A program made the position numbers and the translations under genes. A stretch of DNA of 64,000 nucleotides from a bacterium (GTDB lineage: Bacteria; Omnitrophota; Gorgyraeia; Zapsychrales; Zapsychraceae), in the NCBI GenBank assembly GCA_030429765.1, contig JAUIER010000006.1:107418-171417 (forward strand), read 5' to 3'. Under the pieces are notes generated by a model. It saw nothing but the letters and a program-made list of their open reading frames with translations. It was not told where the DNA came from and made no database searches. Positions 32,317 through 41,500 of the stretch are shown piece by piece; position 1 is the first letter of the stretch, and each line of letters begins with the position of its first letter.

Positions 32317-32344
32317 TGTTGTATATTTTACAACATATGTTGTA
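32317..32344. promoter_or_regulatory. Three-half-site operator before the tandem winged-helix gene
   Basis: Heptamer TGTTGTA occurs at 32317-32323, inverted as TACAACA at 32329-32335, and again direct at 32338-32344. The last two form the perfect 16-bp palindrome TACAACATATGTTGTA (32329-32344). The array ends 6 bp before the regulator's start codon and overlaps the AT-rich stretch expected to hold its promoter. Autorepression by the downstream product is a natural inference. A protein with two winged-helix domains could span adjacent half-sites. Confidence 0.6.
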
Positions 32345-32392
32345 TTTTTTACATCAATAAAACCCAATTTTTTGTCATCAGAATTTATATAT

Positions 32393-32467
32393 ATGTATAT
32401 ACATCTTTTAGATTAAAAATTAGGCCGGCAGGACAATTGGCAGCGTAAGAACTTCAGAATTCTGAAG
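32393..32467. other. Palindromes in the glpD-regulator spacer
   Basis: The 195-bp spacer between glpD and the regulator holds ATGTATATACAT (32393-32404) and the perfect 16-bp palindrome CTTCAGAATTCTGAAG (32452-32467). On the minus strand the second could fold into a 6-bp stem with AATT loop followed by TTCTT after glpD. That is too weak to call a terminator, and a protein-binding role is equally possible. Confidence 0.3.
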
Positions 32468-32506
32468 GAGAATAAATCTATAAGTCTTTGTAATAAAACA
32501 ACTTAT

Positions 32507-34027
32507 TTAGTCTATTGTGATATTGGAATTTAGACAGTCATGGATGTAATCCCGGAAAGCGGGAATATCATATCCCGTGTAGGAAATTGGAAGGCGCCGC
32601 AGGATAATATCGTCCGGCTTTTGGGCCATTTCGACATCAACGGCATATTTGATTTGGGCCCGGATAATGGGACTGTCGGGATGCAATCGTTCACCCAGCT
32701 TGGAATCCTGCTGTGTCAATTTCAGTACATCCCTGACTCGGCCGCCGTAGGTGCGGCACAAATTTTCGATCACATCAGGAGGGAGGTTGTACTCGTTCTG
32801 CAAGATCTCCGGCGTCAATGAAAGCGGCTCCCCGCCATACAACGGAACCGTTTCTTCACTTTTGCTTCCGGATGATTTGTTCTTCAATAGACTTTCCAGA
32901 CTATGCCGGGCAATGACCCGGTAGGTGGTGTACTTGCCGCCGATAATGTACTGCACGCCCGAAAAAGACTCTTCGATAACGTGCTTGCGGGATACCTTTC
33001 CCGGCGGTGCCCCTTCTTTTTGGACCAACGGCCGTAATCCGGCGAAGGTCGTAATAATTTTATCCTCGGTAAATTTCTCCTTGGGAAATACCCGGCCGGC
33101 CTCTTCAAACAGGTATTCAATATCCGAATCCTTTACGGAAACGTCGTCGGGATGATCCTTATAATCCGTATCCGTTGTCCCGATCAATGAATTTCCGTAC
33201 CACGGCACGACAAAAAATATCCGCTTATCGCGCTGTGACTGAATGAACACCGCATGCTCACAAAACTGCCCGCGGTAAACAATATGGACTCCCTTGGTCG
33301 TACGGACCTTATCCGGTGATCGACTGCGTTCTTTTTGCTGAAACACATTGGTCCATGGCCCGACGGCACAGATAATCTTTTTGGCATGAATCTGAAACAC
33401 TTGTCCTGTTAAGGTGTCCTTGGCCTCTACACCCACAGCCTTGCCGTTTTCCTTGAGAAAAGACCGAACCTCGACGTAGTTGGCGACATGCGCGCCATGA
33501 CTTTCGGCCTCGAGCACATTCTCCAAGACCAAACGAGCGTCATCCATCTGGGCGTCCCAGTAAATCACTCCGCCGGTCAGATTTTCCTGTTCGATCTCCG
33601 GAATAAAATGAATGACTTCCTGAGCGCTCAATCCTCTGCCGGGATGGATCACATGCCGTCCGCTGAACACATCATAGATCTTCACCCCCAGTTTCATCAT
33701 CCATAACGGCCGCTTATCATTTTTATACACGGGTATGACAAAGGCCAGTGGATGGACGAGATGGGGCGCGCTTTTCAGCTGCACGGCTCGCTCTCTGAGC
33801 GATTCTTTGACCAACCCGAACTCAAAATTTTCCAGATATCGCAAACCGCCATGGATTAACTTGGTGGATTTACTCGATGTTCCCGACGAGAAATCACCTT
33901 TCTCAACAAGAGCCGTTCGAATCCCCGCCTGTGACGCCAGATTGGCGACAGCCGCCCCGTTAATCCCTCCGCCAATAACTAACAGGTCATAGGGTATTTT
34001 GGATAGTTGTTCAATATTTCGTTTCAT
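32507..34027 (-). CDS. glpD: FAD-dependent glycerol-3-phosphate dehydrogenase
   Basis: This 506-residue flavoprotein oxidises glycerol 3-phosphate to dihydroxyacetone phosphate, normally passing electrons to membrane quinones. The N-terminal dinucleotide fold YDLLVIGGGINGAAVANLAS (about 13-32) is followed by the GlpD family signature SSGTSSKSTKLIHGGLRYLE. Substrate-domain motifs include FFVVPWYGNSLIGTTDTDY and the FAD-contacting IIGGKYTTYRVIA. A C-terminal DAO_C-type helical domain completes the usual length. It lies 62 bp downstream of glpK on the same strand, so glycerol would be phosphorylated and then oxidised by consecutive genes. The Shine-Dalgarno before MKRNIEQLSK is weak. Confidence 0.94.
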   Translation of the reverse strand: MKRNIEQLSKIPYDLLVIGGGINGAAVANLASQAGIRTALVEKGDFSSGTSSKSTKLIHGGLRYLENFEFGLVKESLRERAVQLKSAPHLVHPLAFVIPVYKNDKRPLWMMKLGVKIYDVFSGRHVIHPGRGLSAQEVIHFIPEIEQENLTGGVIYWDAQMDDARLVLENVLEAESHGAHVANYVEVRSFLKENGKAVGVEAKDTLTGQVFQIHAKKIICAVGPWTNVFQQKERSRSPDKVRTTKGVHIVYRGQFCEHAVFIQSQRDKRIFFVVPWYGNSLIGTTDTDYKDHPDDVSVKDSDIEYLFEEAGRVFPKEKFTEDKIITTFAGLRPLVQKEGAPPGKVSRKHVIEESFSGVQYIIGGKYTTYRVIARHSLESLLKNKSSGSKSEETVPLYGGEPLSLTPEILQNEYNLPPDVIENLCRTYGGRVRDVLKLTQQDSKLGERLHPDSPIIRAQIKYAVDVEMAQKPDDIILRRLPISYTGYDIPAFRDYIHDCLNSNITID

Positions 34028-34089
34028 AAAACTAATTTCACCGGAGCTGTTGAAGATGGGTTGAGTTGCGTAATCCCGCGATGATCGAC

Positions 34090-35577
34090 TTACCCGGAGC
34101 CGGCCTTTTGGACGGCCTCCTTCCAGCCGGCATACAATTGCAACCGGACCGTATTTTTCATCCGCGGCTGAAATATTCTATCGGTGCGCTGGAGTTTTTC
34201 CAAATCCTTTTTTGTTTTCCAGATCCCCGCGGTCATTCCGGCCAGATAGGCCACCCCCATCACCGTCGAGTCTATGTTTTTGGGACGCTCAATCTTGCAT
34301 GACAGCATATCCGATTGAAACTGCATCAGAAAATTATTCTGACAGGCGCCGCCGTCAACCTTCAGAGTTCGAGGGGACCGACCGAACTCCTTTTTCATCA
34401 GATCAAATACATCCTTGGTCTGATAGGCCATCGATTCAAGTGCCGCGCGGATAATATGCTGATCATTCGCCCCCCGGGTCAAGCCGGTAATCACGCCCTT
34501 GGCCTCACTGTCCCAATACGGAGCGCCGAGCCCCACAAACGCCGGCACCAGATAAACCCCATTAGTATCCTTAAGCCCTCGGATCCGCTGTTCGCATTCC
34601 GACGCGTGTTTGATAATCTTCAATTGGTCACGCAGCCATTGAATCACCGCGCCGGCAATAAACACCGAACCTTCCAATGCGTACACCGGTCGACCTTTGT
34701 AGTCAGCGGCGATAGTGGTCAATAAACCTCCTCGAGAAACCAGCATCTTGTCACCGGTATTCAACACCATAAAACATCCTGTGCCATAGGTATTCTTGAC
34801 CGTCCCGGGAGCGTAGCATCCTTGCCCATAAAGCGCGGCCTGCTGATCGCCCAATACCGCGGTGATGGGAATCCCGTTGGTCAATCCTGACTCCTTATTG
34901 GCCGTTTGTCCGAATTCAGATCCCGACGGCAGCACATCCGGTAGGATTCCCGCCGGTACCTTTAAAATCTTTAGAAGCTCCGGGTCCCATTTTTTCTGCC
35001 GGATATTAAACATCAACGTGCGGGACGCGTTCGTCATATCGGTGACATGTGACTGACCGTTCGTCAACTTATAGATCAGCCAGCTGTCAATGGTCCCGAA
35101 ACACACCTGTCCTCGACGGGCCCTTTCACGAAGTTTAGTCGAGCGGTCCAGCATCCATCGGACTTTGGTACCCGAAAAGTACGGATCAAGTAAAAGTCCT
35201 GTGCGAGTACGAAATGTTTTTTCATGAGTCTTGAGTTTACGGCAGATCTCCGCCGTCCGGCGGCATTGCCATACGATAGCCCGGCCGACCGGCCTGGCCG
35301 TCTTTCGGTCCCATAGAACGGTTGTCTCGCGTTGATTGGTTATCCCGATGGCGCGGATCTGCCGGCTGGATATTTCCGCCTGACGGATCGCCGTACGGAT
35401 CACCTTGCAGACCGAATGCCAAATCTCGTCGGCATCATGTTCCACCCATCCCGGTCGTGGAAAGTACTGCGTGAATTCGCGGTAGGCCTGACTAACGACC
35501 GCGCCGCGTTCATCGATGATAAACGCGCGAGATCCCGTCGTTCCCTGATCAATGGACAAAATGTATTGTTTGGGCAT
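34090..35577 (-). CDS. glpK: Glycerol kinase
   Basis: This 495-residue FGGY-family kinase makes glycerol 3-phosphate from glycerol and ATP. Visible signatures are YILSIDQGTTGSRAFIID at the N-terminal phosphate loop, NQRETTVLWDR and AIVWQCRRT (glycerol contacts Arg-Glu and Trp), DPYFSGTK (Tyr), VLGDQQAALYGQ (catalytic Asp), and the FGGY second signature region KVDGGACQNNFLMQFQSDML. Length is standard. It begins 15 bp after the stop of the Gln-rich protein gene, has a GGGAG ribosome-binding sequence 9 bases before ATG, and is followed by glpD. No glpF transporter is seen in the window. Confidence 0.96.
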   Translation of the reverse strand: MPKQYILSIDQGTTGSRAFIIDERGAVVSQAYREFTQYFPRPGWVEHDADEIWHSVCKVIRTAIRQAEISSRQIRAIGITNQRETTVLWDRKTARPVGRAIVWQCRRTAEICRKLKTHEKTFRTRTGLLLDPYFSGTKVRWMLDRSTKLRERARRGQVCFGTIDSWLIYKLTNGQSHVTDMTNASRTLMFNIRQKKWDPELLKILKVPAGILPDVLPSGSEFGQTANKESGLTNGIPITAVLGDQQAALYGQGCYAPGTVKNTYGTGCFMVLNTGDKMLVSRGGLLTTIAADYKGRPVYALEGSVFIAGAVIQWLRDQLKIIKHASECEQRIRGLKDTNGVYLVPAFVGLGAPYWDSEAKGVITGLTRGANDQHIIRAALESMAYQTKDVFDLMKKEFGRSPRTLKVDGGACQNNFLMQFQSDMLSCKIERPKNIDSTVMGVAYLAGMTAGIWKTKKDLEKLQRTDRIFQPRMKNTVRLQLYAGWKEAVQKAGSG

Positions 35578-35592
35578 ACGGATCGCTCCCTG

Positions 35593-36372
35593 TCAACGGC
35601 CCAGCCGTTGCTTGTTTTGTTGATAGGCCTGTTCACCCAGCACGCGGCGGGCCAGCTCGTCGGGATTCATCCCGTTGTTAAAATCATATTCCACAATCGC
35701 GACCATCTGCAGCACCTTTTCAAATGAATTATTCAGCAGCTCTGGATTATCGAATGACATCGAATCGATCATCTGCGCGTAATGCATCGGCGACTTGCGA
35801 AAGGTAATCCCCTGCGAGCGGAAATCCTCCATGAACTTCGCCACGATTACTTCCTTGGATTCCATGTCAATAATCAGCGGCCAGACCTGCGACGAAATTT
35901 CCAGGTCCTCCCAGATCGTTTTCATCTCGACCACTTCCTCAACGTGAAAACCATCCGTCGGATATGAATTCCCCGTCGAGCGTGGCAATGAATTTCCTTG
36001 AGAAACGGATGAAGAAAAATTAGCGGCGGAAGATTGAGCGGCCAGCCGTGCCTGCTGAACCTGCTGCTGATAGGCCGCTTGCTGGGCGCCGACGGCCTGA
36101 CGGGCGAGTTGTTGCTGCATGACACGCTGACGCGCGGCCATTTCGGCCTGCTGCCGGGCCATTTGCTGGGTCATCACCTGAACCTGTTGCTGCTGGAGCC
36201 GTCGCTGGGCCACGGCGGCCTGTCGCTGCTGCAGGATGGCGCGTTGCTGGGCCTCACGCTGCTGCTGAACAGCCCGCAGACGTTGATCCAGACCGGCGCC
36301 GGCCTGAACATCCAGCGGAAAATTCATAACGATCATTCCCATCAGCAATGCCGTCAGTGCGAGTCGTTGCAT
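35593..36372 (-). CDS. Secreted Gln-rich coiled-coil protein of unknown function
   Basis: I place the start at the internal ATG (MQRLALTALLMGMIVMNF), giving 259 residues. An upstream in-frame ATG would put a TATAAT promoter element inside the coding region. A signal peptide ends near DVQA-GAG. Residues about 20-115 are almost pure Gln/Arg/Ala with heptad-like spacing (QQREAQQRAILQQRQ, QQQQVQVMTQQM), predicting a long periplasmic coiled coil. A Ser-rich linker follows. The C-terminal ~115 residues form a charged domain (MKTIWEDLEISSQVWPLIID, MNPDELARRVLGEQAYQQNK) that I do not recognise. It leads the glpK-glpD run, but a glycerol role is not evident from sequence. Confidence 0.8.
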   Translation of the reverse strand: MQRLALTALLMGMIVMNFPLDVQAGAGLDQRLRAVQQQREAQQRAILQQRQAAVAQRRLQQQQVQVMTQQMARQQAEMAARQRVMQQQLARQAVGAQQAAYQQQVQQARLAAQSSAANFSSSVSQGNSLPRSTGNSYPTDGFHVEEVVEMKTIWEDLEISSQVWPLIIDMESKEVIVAKFMEDFRSQGITFRKSPMHYAQMIDSMSFDNPELLNNSFEKVLQMVAIVEYDFNNGMNPDELARRVLGEQAYQQNKQRLGR

Positions 36373-36378
36373 AGCCTT

Positions 36379-36387
36379 ATTATAGCA
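36379..36387 (-). promoter_or_regulatory. Extended -10 promoter of the Gln-rich/glpKD run, possibly giving a leaderless transcript
   Basis: The minus strand reads TGC-TATAAT, a consensus extended -10 element (TG at 36386-36387, TATAAT at 36379-36384), with no good -35 at 17 bp. A start point 6-7 bases downstream would fall at about 36372, exactly the A of the proposed ATG. The only purine-rich stretch (AAGG) is too close to ATG to act as a ribosome-binding site. This suggests a leaderless or near-leaderless mRNA. Confidence 0.6.
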
Positions 36388-36416
36388 AAGATCCACGTCG
36401 AGGCAGGCATAATCAC

Positions 36417-36454
36417 AAAAAAAGGGCCACGCTCCTGTCGTGGAGCATGGCCCT
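36417..36454 (-). terminator. Intrinsic terminator after the TPR lipoprotein gene
   Basis: On the minus strand AGGGCCA (36454-36448), one mismatch, GCTCC (36446-36442), a 6-nt loop (ACGACA), GGAGC and TGGCCCT form a 12-bp stem followed directly by seven T residues (36417-36423). It sits 20 bp after the TPR gene stop and 30 bp before the next promoter, cleanly separating the two transcription units. Confidence 0.9.
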
Positions 36455-36474
36455 GAAATTGACTTGTCATTCGC

Positions 36475-36966
36475 TTATTGCGTTGTCTGTGATGACTTGG
36501 CCTCTGAAATGGTCTTCAACAAGGCCACGGAGCGCTTAAACTTTTCTTCGTCCCGGTTGAGCATGAACAGCTCAACACTTCGCTGCGCGTCCTTCTCCGC
36601 AGACTCAAACCGTCCGCTGAGCATCTTATTGGTGGACAGCATGTAGAAGGCCTCTCCGTTGTTGGGATCCACCCTGACCGCCGCACCGAACGTATCGGCC
36701 GCCCGGTCGTACTGCTTGAGCCGCATGTAAACCTGCCCCAGGACCAGATAACTGTTGATGTCCGATGGATCGGTTTTGATCGCCATGTCAAAACTGCGGA
36801 TGGCCTGAGGAATATCTTTCTGATTGAGGTACTGCATACCGGCCGCTAAATACTCCTGACCGGTAACGGCTTTTCGACTCTTGGGTGTTTTGTTCTTGGC
36901 TTCATCTTTTTGTCCGCATCCTGTGATCATAAAAAGAGCTACGATTAGAACAAAATACTTTTTCAT
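36475..36966 (-). CDS. TPR-repeat lipoprotein
   Basis: The start is set at MKKYFVLIVALFMITGCGQK (163 residues) because GAGGAG lies 6 bases upstream. An upstream TTG/ATG run in frame has no such site. The N-terminus is a lipoprotein signal with lipobox ITGC (Cys18). At least three tetratricopeptide repeats follow: GQEYLAAGMQYLNQKDIPQA, then INSYLVLGQVYMRLKQYDRA (with P-residue ends TDPSD and VDPNN), then GEAFYMLSTNKMLSGRFESA. Such proteins usually scaffold complexes at the outer membrane. No partner can be named. It follows gltD by about 80 bp and is closed by a strong terminator. Confidence 0.87.
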   Translation of the reverse strand: MKKYFVLIVALFMITGCGQKDEAKNKTPKSRKAVTGQEYLAAGMQYLNQKDIPQAIRSFDMAIKTDPSDINSYLVLGQVYMRLKQYDRAADTFGAAVRVDPNNGEAFYMLSTNKMLSGRFESAEKDAQRSVELFMLNRDEEKFKRSVALLKTISEAKSSQTTQ

Positions 36967-37045
36967 ACGAGTCTCCTCTGTTTTTTGGCCGCGCATCATC
37001 AAACAACAGCGACGAGATTACTAATCAGACTAATGTGGTTCTGAA

Positions 37046-38488
37046 TTAAACGTTGGCTTCGGCCAGTAAATAATTAGCCACGCCCTCGGCCGCGGCCCGT
37101 CCTTCCTGGATGGCCCAGACCACCAGCGACTGCCCGCGGGTCATATCCCCGGCGGTAAAAATCCCCGGGACATTTGTCATTTTGTTGGCATCCGCCTTGA
37201 CATTTCCGCGATCGGTTAATTCTACACCCAATTCTTCCAGAAGTCCATTCTTGACCGGCCCCAAAAATCCCATGGCCAGCAATACGAGATCGGCATCGAT
37301 CTCAAACTCAGAACCGGGGATTTCTTTCATGTCCCGTCGGCCTGTTTTAGGATCTTTGTCCCCGAATTCCAATCGAACCGCATGCAATTTCTTGACGTTG
37401 CCGTCGGCGTCACCGGTAAACTTTTTGGTCATCACCGCAAACTCACGGTCAACACCCTCTTGATGTGATGTTGACTCACGATAAATAAACGCCCAATTCG
37501 GCCACGGGTTGTCCGCGTCCCGATCTTTGGGTGGTTTCGGCAACAGCTCAAAATTAACGACCCGCTTAGCGCCCTGACGGTTGGATGTACCGATACAGTC
37601 GGATCCGGTATCTCCCCCGCCGATCACCACAACATTCTTGCCTTCGGCTGTAATACTGACGTCCGCGTCGATCTTTTTGCCCAGACAGCGACGGTTCTGC
37701 TGCGCGAGAAAGTCCATCGCGAAATGAACGCCTTTGAGTTCGCGTCCCGGCACGGGCAAGTTACGCGGATCTTCCGCCCCGCCGCAAAGCACCACCGCGT
37801 CGTAATCATCGGCCAGCTTCTTGGCCGATACATCGACCCCGACGTTGACCTTGGTCTTAAACTTAACGCCTTCTTTTTCCATGCGCTTTAAACGGCGTTC
37901 GACGATCGACTTTTCCATCTTGAATTCCGGAATCCCCAAAGTCAACAATCCGCCGAGAAACTCATTCTTTTCATACACCGTCACGTGAAATCCCGCTTTG
38001 TTCAGCTGATCGGCACAGGCCAATCCCGCCGGACCTGACCCGACAATCGCCACTTTCTTGTCATTGCGATGCTTGGGCGGCTCAGCCTTGATCCAGCCTT
38101 CTTTGTACGCACGTTCAACCACCGAGACTTCGATATTTTTGATCGTAACCGCCGGTTCGTTGATCGACAACACACATGAATTTTCACATGGCGCCGGGCA
38201 GATACGTCCGGTGAACTCAGGAAAATTATTGGTTTTGTGCAGCCGCTCAATCGCCTCTTTCCAGCGGTTTCTGAAAACCAGGTCATTCCAGTCCGGAATA
38301 ATATTTCCAATCGGACAGCCTTGCTGACAGAACGGCACCCCGCAATCCATGCAGCGGGCGCCCTGAAGCTTCAGCTCTTCTTCAGGCATGTCGATAACAA
38401 ACTCTTTCCAGTGCTTGACGCGTTCTTTGGGATCTTGTTTGTCAAAATCCTGACGGTCGTATTTCATGAATCCTTTTACATCACCCAT
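37046..38488 (-). CDS. gltD: Glutamate synthase small (beta) subunit GltD
   Basis: This 480-residue NADPH-oxidising subunit supplies electrons to GltB. The N-terminal helical domain carries the low-potential Fe-S cysteines in GARCMDCGVPFCQQGCPIGN and GRICPAPCENSCVLSI. A FAD-binding fold follows (KKVAIVGSGPAGLACADQL, with VYEKNEFLGGLLTLGIPEFK) and then an NADPH-binding fold (NVVVIGGGDTGSDCIGTS). The C-terminal FAD segment is GIFTAGDMTRGQSLVVWAI. Length and order match bacterial GltD. It lies 71 bp downstream of gltB in the same orientation, so the pair is almost certainly one operon. The start MGDVKGFMKYDR follows a weak AAGGG. Confidence 0.97.
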   Translation of the reverse strand: MGDVKGFMKYDRQDFDKQDPKERVKHWKEFVIDMPEEELKLQGARCMDCGVPFCQQGCPIGNIIPDWNDLVFRNRWKEAIERLHKTNNFPEFTGRICPAPCENSCVLSINEPAVTIKNIEVSVVERAYKEGWIKAEPPKHRNDKKVAIVGSGPAGLACADQLNKAGFHVTVYEKNEFLGGLLTLGIPEFKMEKSIVERRLKRMEKEGVKFKTKVNVGVDVSAKKLADDYDAVVLCGGAEDPRNLPVPGRELKGVHFAMDFLAQQNRRCLGKKIDADVSITAEGKNVVVIGGGDTGSDCIGTSNRQGAKRVVNFELLPKPPKDRDADNPWPNWAFIYRESTSHQEGVDREFAVMTKKFTGDADGNVKKLHAVRLEFGDKDPKTGRRDMKEIPGSEFEIDADLVLLAMGFLGPVKNGLLEELGVELTDRGNVKADANKMTNVPGIFTAGDMTRGQSLVVWAIQEGRAAAEGVANYLLAEANV

Positions 38489-38559
38489 ATGAAAACCCTT
38501 ATCGTAACTGATATTGTCTGATCAATTTGATGTCACAATAATGAATACAAATCGATTCG

Positions 38560-41500
38560 TTAATTTTGCTCGACGGCTTCTTCGTGGCCCGCTTCCGAGG
38601 TTTCCTGAATCTGCGCCAACTTGGCCGCTTCTTCCAAAACCTTGCGGTAGTCCTTCGGAAACACCTTCACAAATTGTTTCAGACATCGTTCCCAATCATT
38701 CAATATTCCCTGTGCGACAGTACTGTTAGTGAACTTGAAATGATTTTCGATTAAACCTTTGAGCTCATCGACGTCGGCCTTGTCCTTGACGTCAAACAGC
38801 TCAACCATTCCCATATTGCATTTATTTTCAAACTCTTTATCTTTGTCCCAGATGTAGGCGATCCCGCCGCTCATCCCGGCCGCGAAATTGCGTCCAGTTG
38901 GTCCGATAACGACAACACGACCGCCGGTCATGTATTCACACCCATGGTCCCCGATTCCTTCGACAACCGTACGCGCGCCGGAATTCCGGACACAAAAACG
39001 TTCACCGGCGATTCCTCTGAAATAGGCATCCCCTTCAATCGCGCCGTACAGACACACATTCCCGATCAGGATATTTTCTTCCGGTACAATATCAGCCTTT
39101 TTGGACGGATAGATCACAATCCTTCCGCCGGATAAACCTTTACCGACATAATCGTTAGCCTCGCCTTCCAGCGTGAAGTCCACCCCTCGGGCGAGAAACG
39201 CGCCGAAGCTCTGTCCGGCTGATCCTTTAAACTTGATCTCTATGCAGCCCTGCGGCAACCCGGCCTGACCATATTTACGGGCAATCTCACTGGAAAGCAT
39301 CGTCCCGACGGTTCGGTTGGTATTCTTGATCCGACAATCAAAAGATGTAAACGTCTTGTTGTCGATGGCTTCACGACAACTTTCAATCAATCGATTGTCC
39401 AGCGCATTTTCTAACCCGTGATCCTGTTTGTCCACATGACGGATCGCCACATGGTCTGGAACATCCGGTTTGTGCAGGATATTTGTCAGATCCAGCCCTT
39501 TGATCTTCCAGTGATCGATGACCTCTTCGGTCTCCAACATATCAACACGACCCACCAGATCGTCAAATTTACGGAATCCCATCTCGGCCATGTACTCACG
39601 GACTTCTTCGGCGACAAAGGTGAAGAAGTTGACCACGTGCTCGACCTGACCGGTGAATTTCTTTCGTAGATCTTTATCCTGTGTCGCGATCCCGACGGAA
39701 CAGGTATTCAAATGACATTTTCTCAGGAGAATACACCCCATCGTGACCAACGCCACGGTCGAAAATCCAAATTCATCGGCGCCGAGCATACCGGCCACGA
39801 CAACTTCCCGTCCGGTCTTGAGCTGACCATCGGTCTGAACACGAATGCGTCCACGAAGATCATTCATGACCAACACCTGTTGTGTCTCGGCGATTCCCAA
39901 TTCCATGGGCAGACCGGCGTACTTGATCGATGTCTGCGGAGAAGCCCCGGTTCCGCCTTCATATCCACTGATCAGCAGGTGATCACTCTTTCCCTTGGAT
40001 ACACCCGCGGCAACGGTTCCGACACCGATTTCCGAAACCAGCTTGACGCTGACATCGGCCTTGGGGTTGGCATTCTTGAGATCATGAATCAACTGAGCCA
40101 AATCCTCAATCGAATAGATGTCATGATGCGGAGGCGGTGAAATCAAACCAACACCTTTTGTGGTATGACGTGTGTCCGCGATTTCCTGACTAACCTTGTG
40201 TCCCGGCAATTGACCGCCTTCACCCGGCTTGGCCCCCTGGGCCATCTTGATCTGAATTTGATCGGAGTTAACCAAATACTCAATCGTGACCCCGAAGCGT
40301 CCCTGGGCCACCTGCTTGATACGGCTTCGACGGAGATCACCGTTGGCGTCCGGTTTAAATCGCGCCGGATCCTCCCCACCTTCACCGGTGTTTGAAAATC
40401 CGCCCAAACGGTTCATCGCGATCGCCAGGGTCTCATGCGCTTCTTTGGAAATGGATCCATAGCTCATCGCTCCGGTCGCGAATCGTTTGACGATTTCGCT
40501 CGCCGGTTCAACCTCTTCAAGTGGAATCGGTGTTCCTTTCTTGAATTTCAGTAAACCGCGAATGTTGGCCAGGTTAGTGGCTTGAGTATTGACTAACTTG
40601 GAATATTTCTTGAACAGCTCATAGTCGCCCGACCGGCAGGCATGCTGAAGCATACCGATGGTCTGCGGATTCAACTGATGATGCTCGCCATCTCGTCGCC
40701 AGTAATAATTCCCCCCTTGATCCAACATCTTGTCATATACATTTGAATCAGGGAAAGCGATTTGATGCCGCCGCAACGTTTCTTCCGCTACCTCTTCAAT
40801 ACCAATACCACCAATACGCGACGGTGTGGCTGTGAAATACTTTTTGATCAGCGCGCTGCCAAGCCCGATGGCTTCAAAGATCTGCGCGCCGCAATATGAT
40901 TGAATCGTTGAGATCCCCATCTTGGAAATAATCTTGAACAATCCCTTACGAGTCGACTTGATATAATTCTTCTGCGCGTCCTTAAAGGAAATCTCTTCCA
41001 TATAGCTGCGGCCCAACTCATATTCGATGGTTTCATAAGCAAGATACGGATTGATCGCGTTGGCCCCGTAACCGATCAGTACAGCGAAATGATGCATCTC
41101 ACGCGCTTCACCGGTTTCACAGACAAGACTGACCTTGGTACGGGTCCCTTGACGGATCAAGTGATGATGCAGTCCGGCACAGGCCAGCAGCATCGGAATA
41201 GCAACCTTATCTTTGCTCACCCCGCGATCAGAAATCACGATAATCGATACGCCATCCTGAATAGCCTTATCCGCCTGGGCAAATAACTTCTCAAGCGCCG
41301 GCTCCATCCCGTCACGTCCCTCTTCGACGTTGTAAAGCACCTTAAGACGCTTGGCCTTGAGATTGCCCTGATCAACGACGGCAATCTTCTCCAATTCTTC
41401 ATTGGTAATGATCGGACGGCTCAAGCGTAATCGATGACAATGCTCTGGCGTTTCCTCGAGAATGTTACCTTCCGCACCCAGCATCACATCCTCGGCCATG

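Noticed and set aside
32452..32467. CTTCAGAATTCTGAAG as the glpD terminator
   Set aside because: A 6-bp stem followed only by TTCTT is too weak; kept as an unassigned palindrome.
36373..36396. Upstream ATG (MDLCYNKA) as start of the Gln-rich protein
   Set aside because: It would place the consensus -10 element inside the gene and put eight residues ahead of a normal signal peptide; no ribosome-binding site precedes it.
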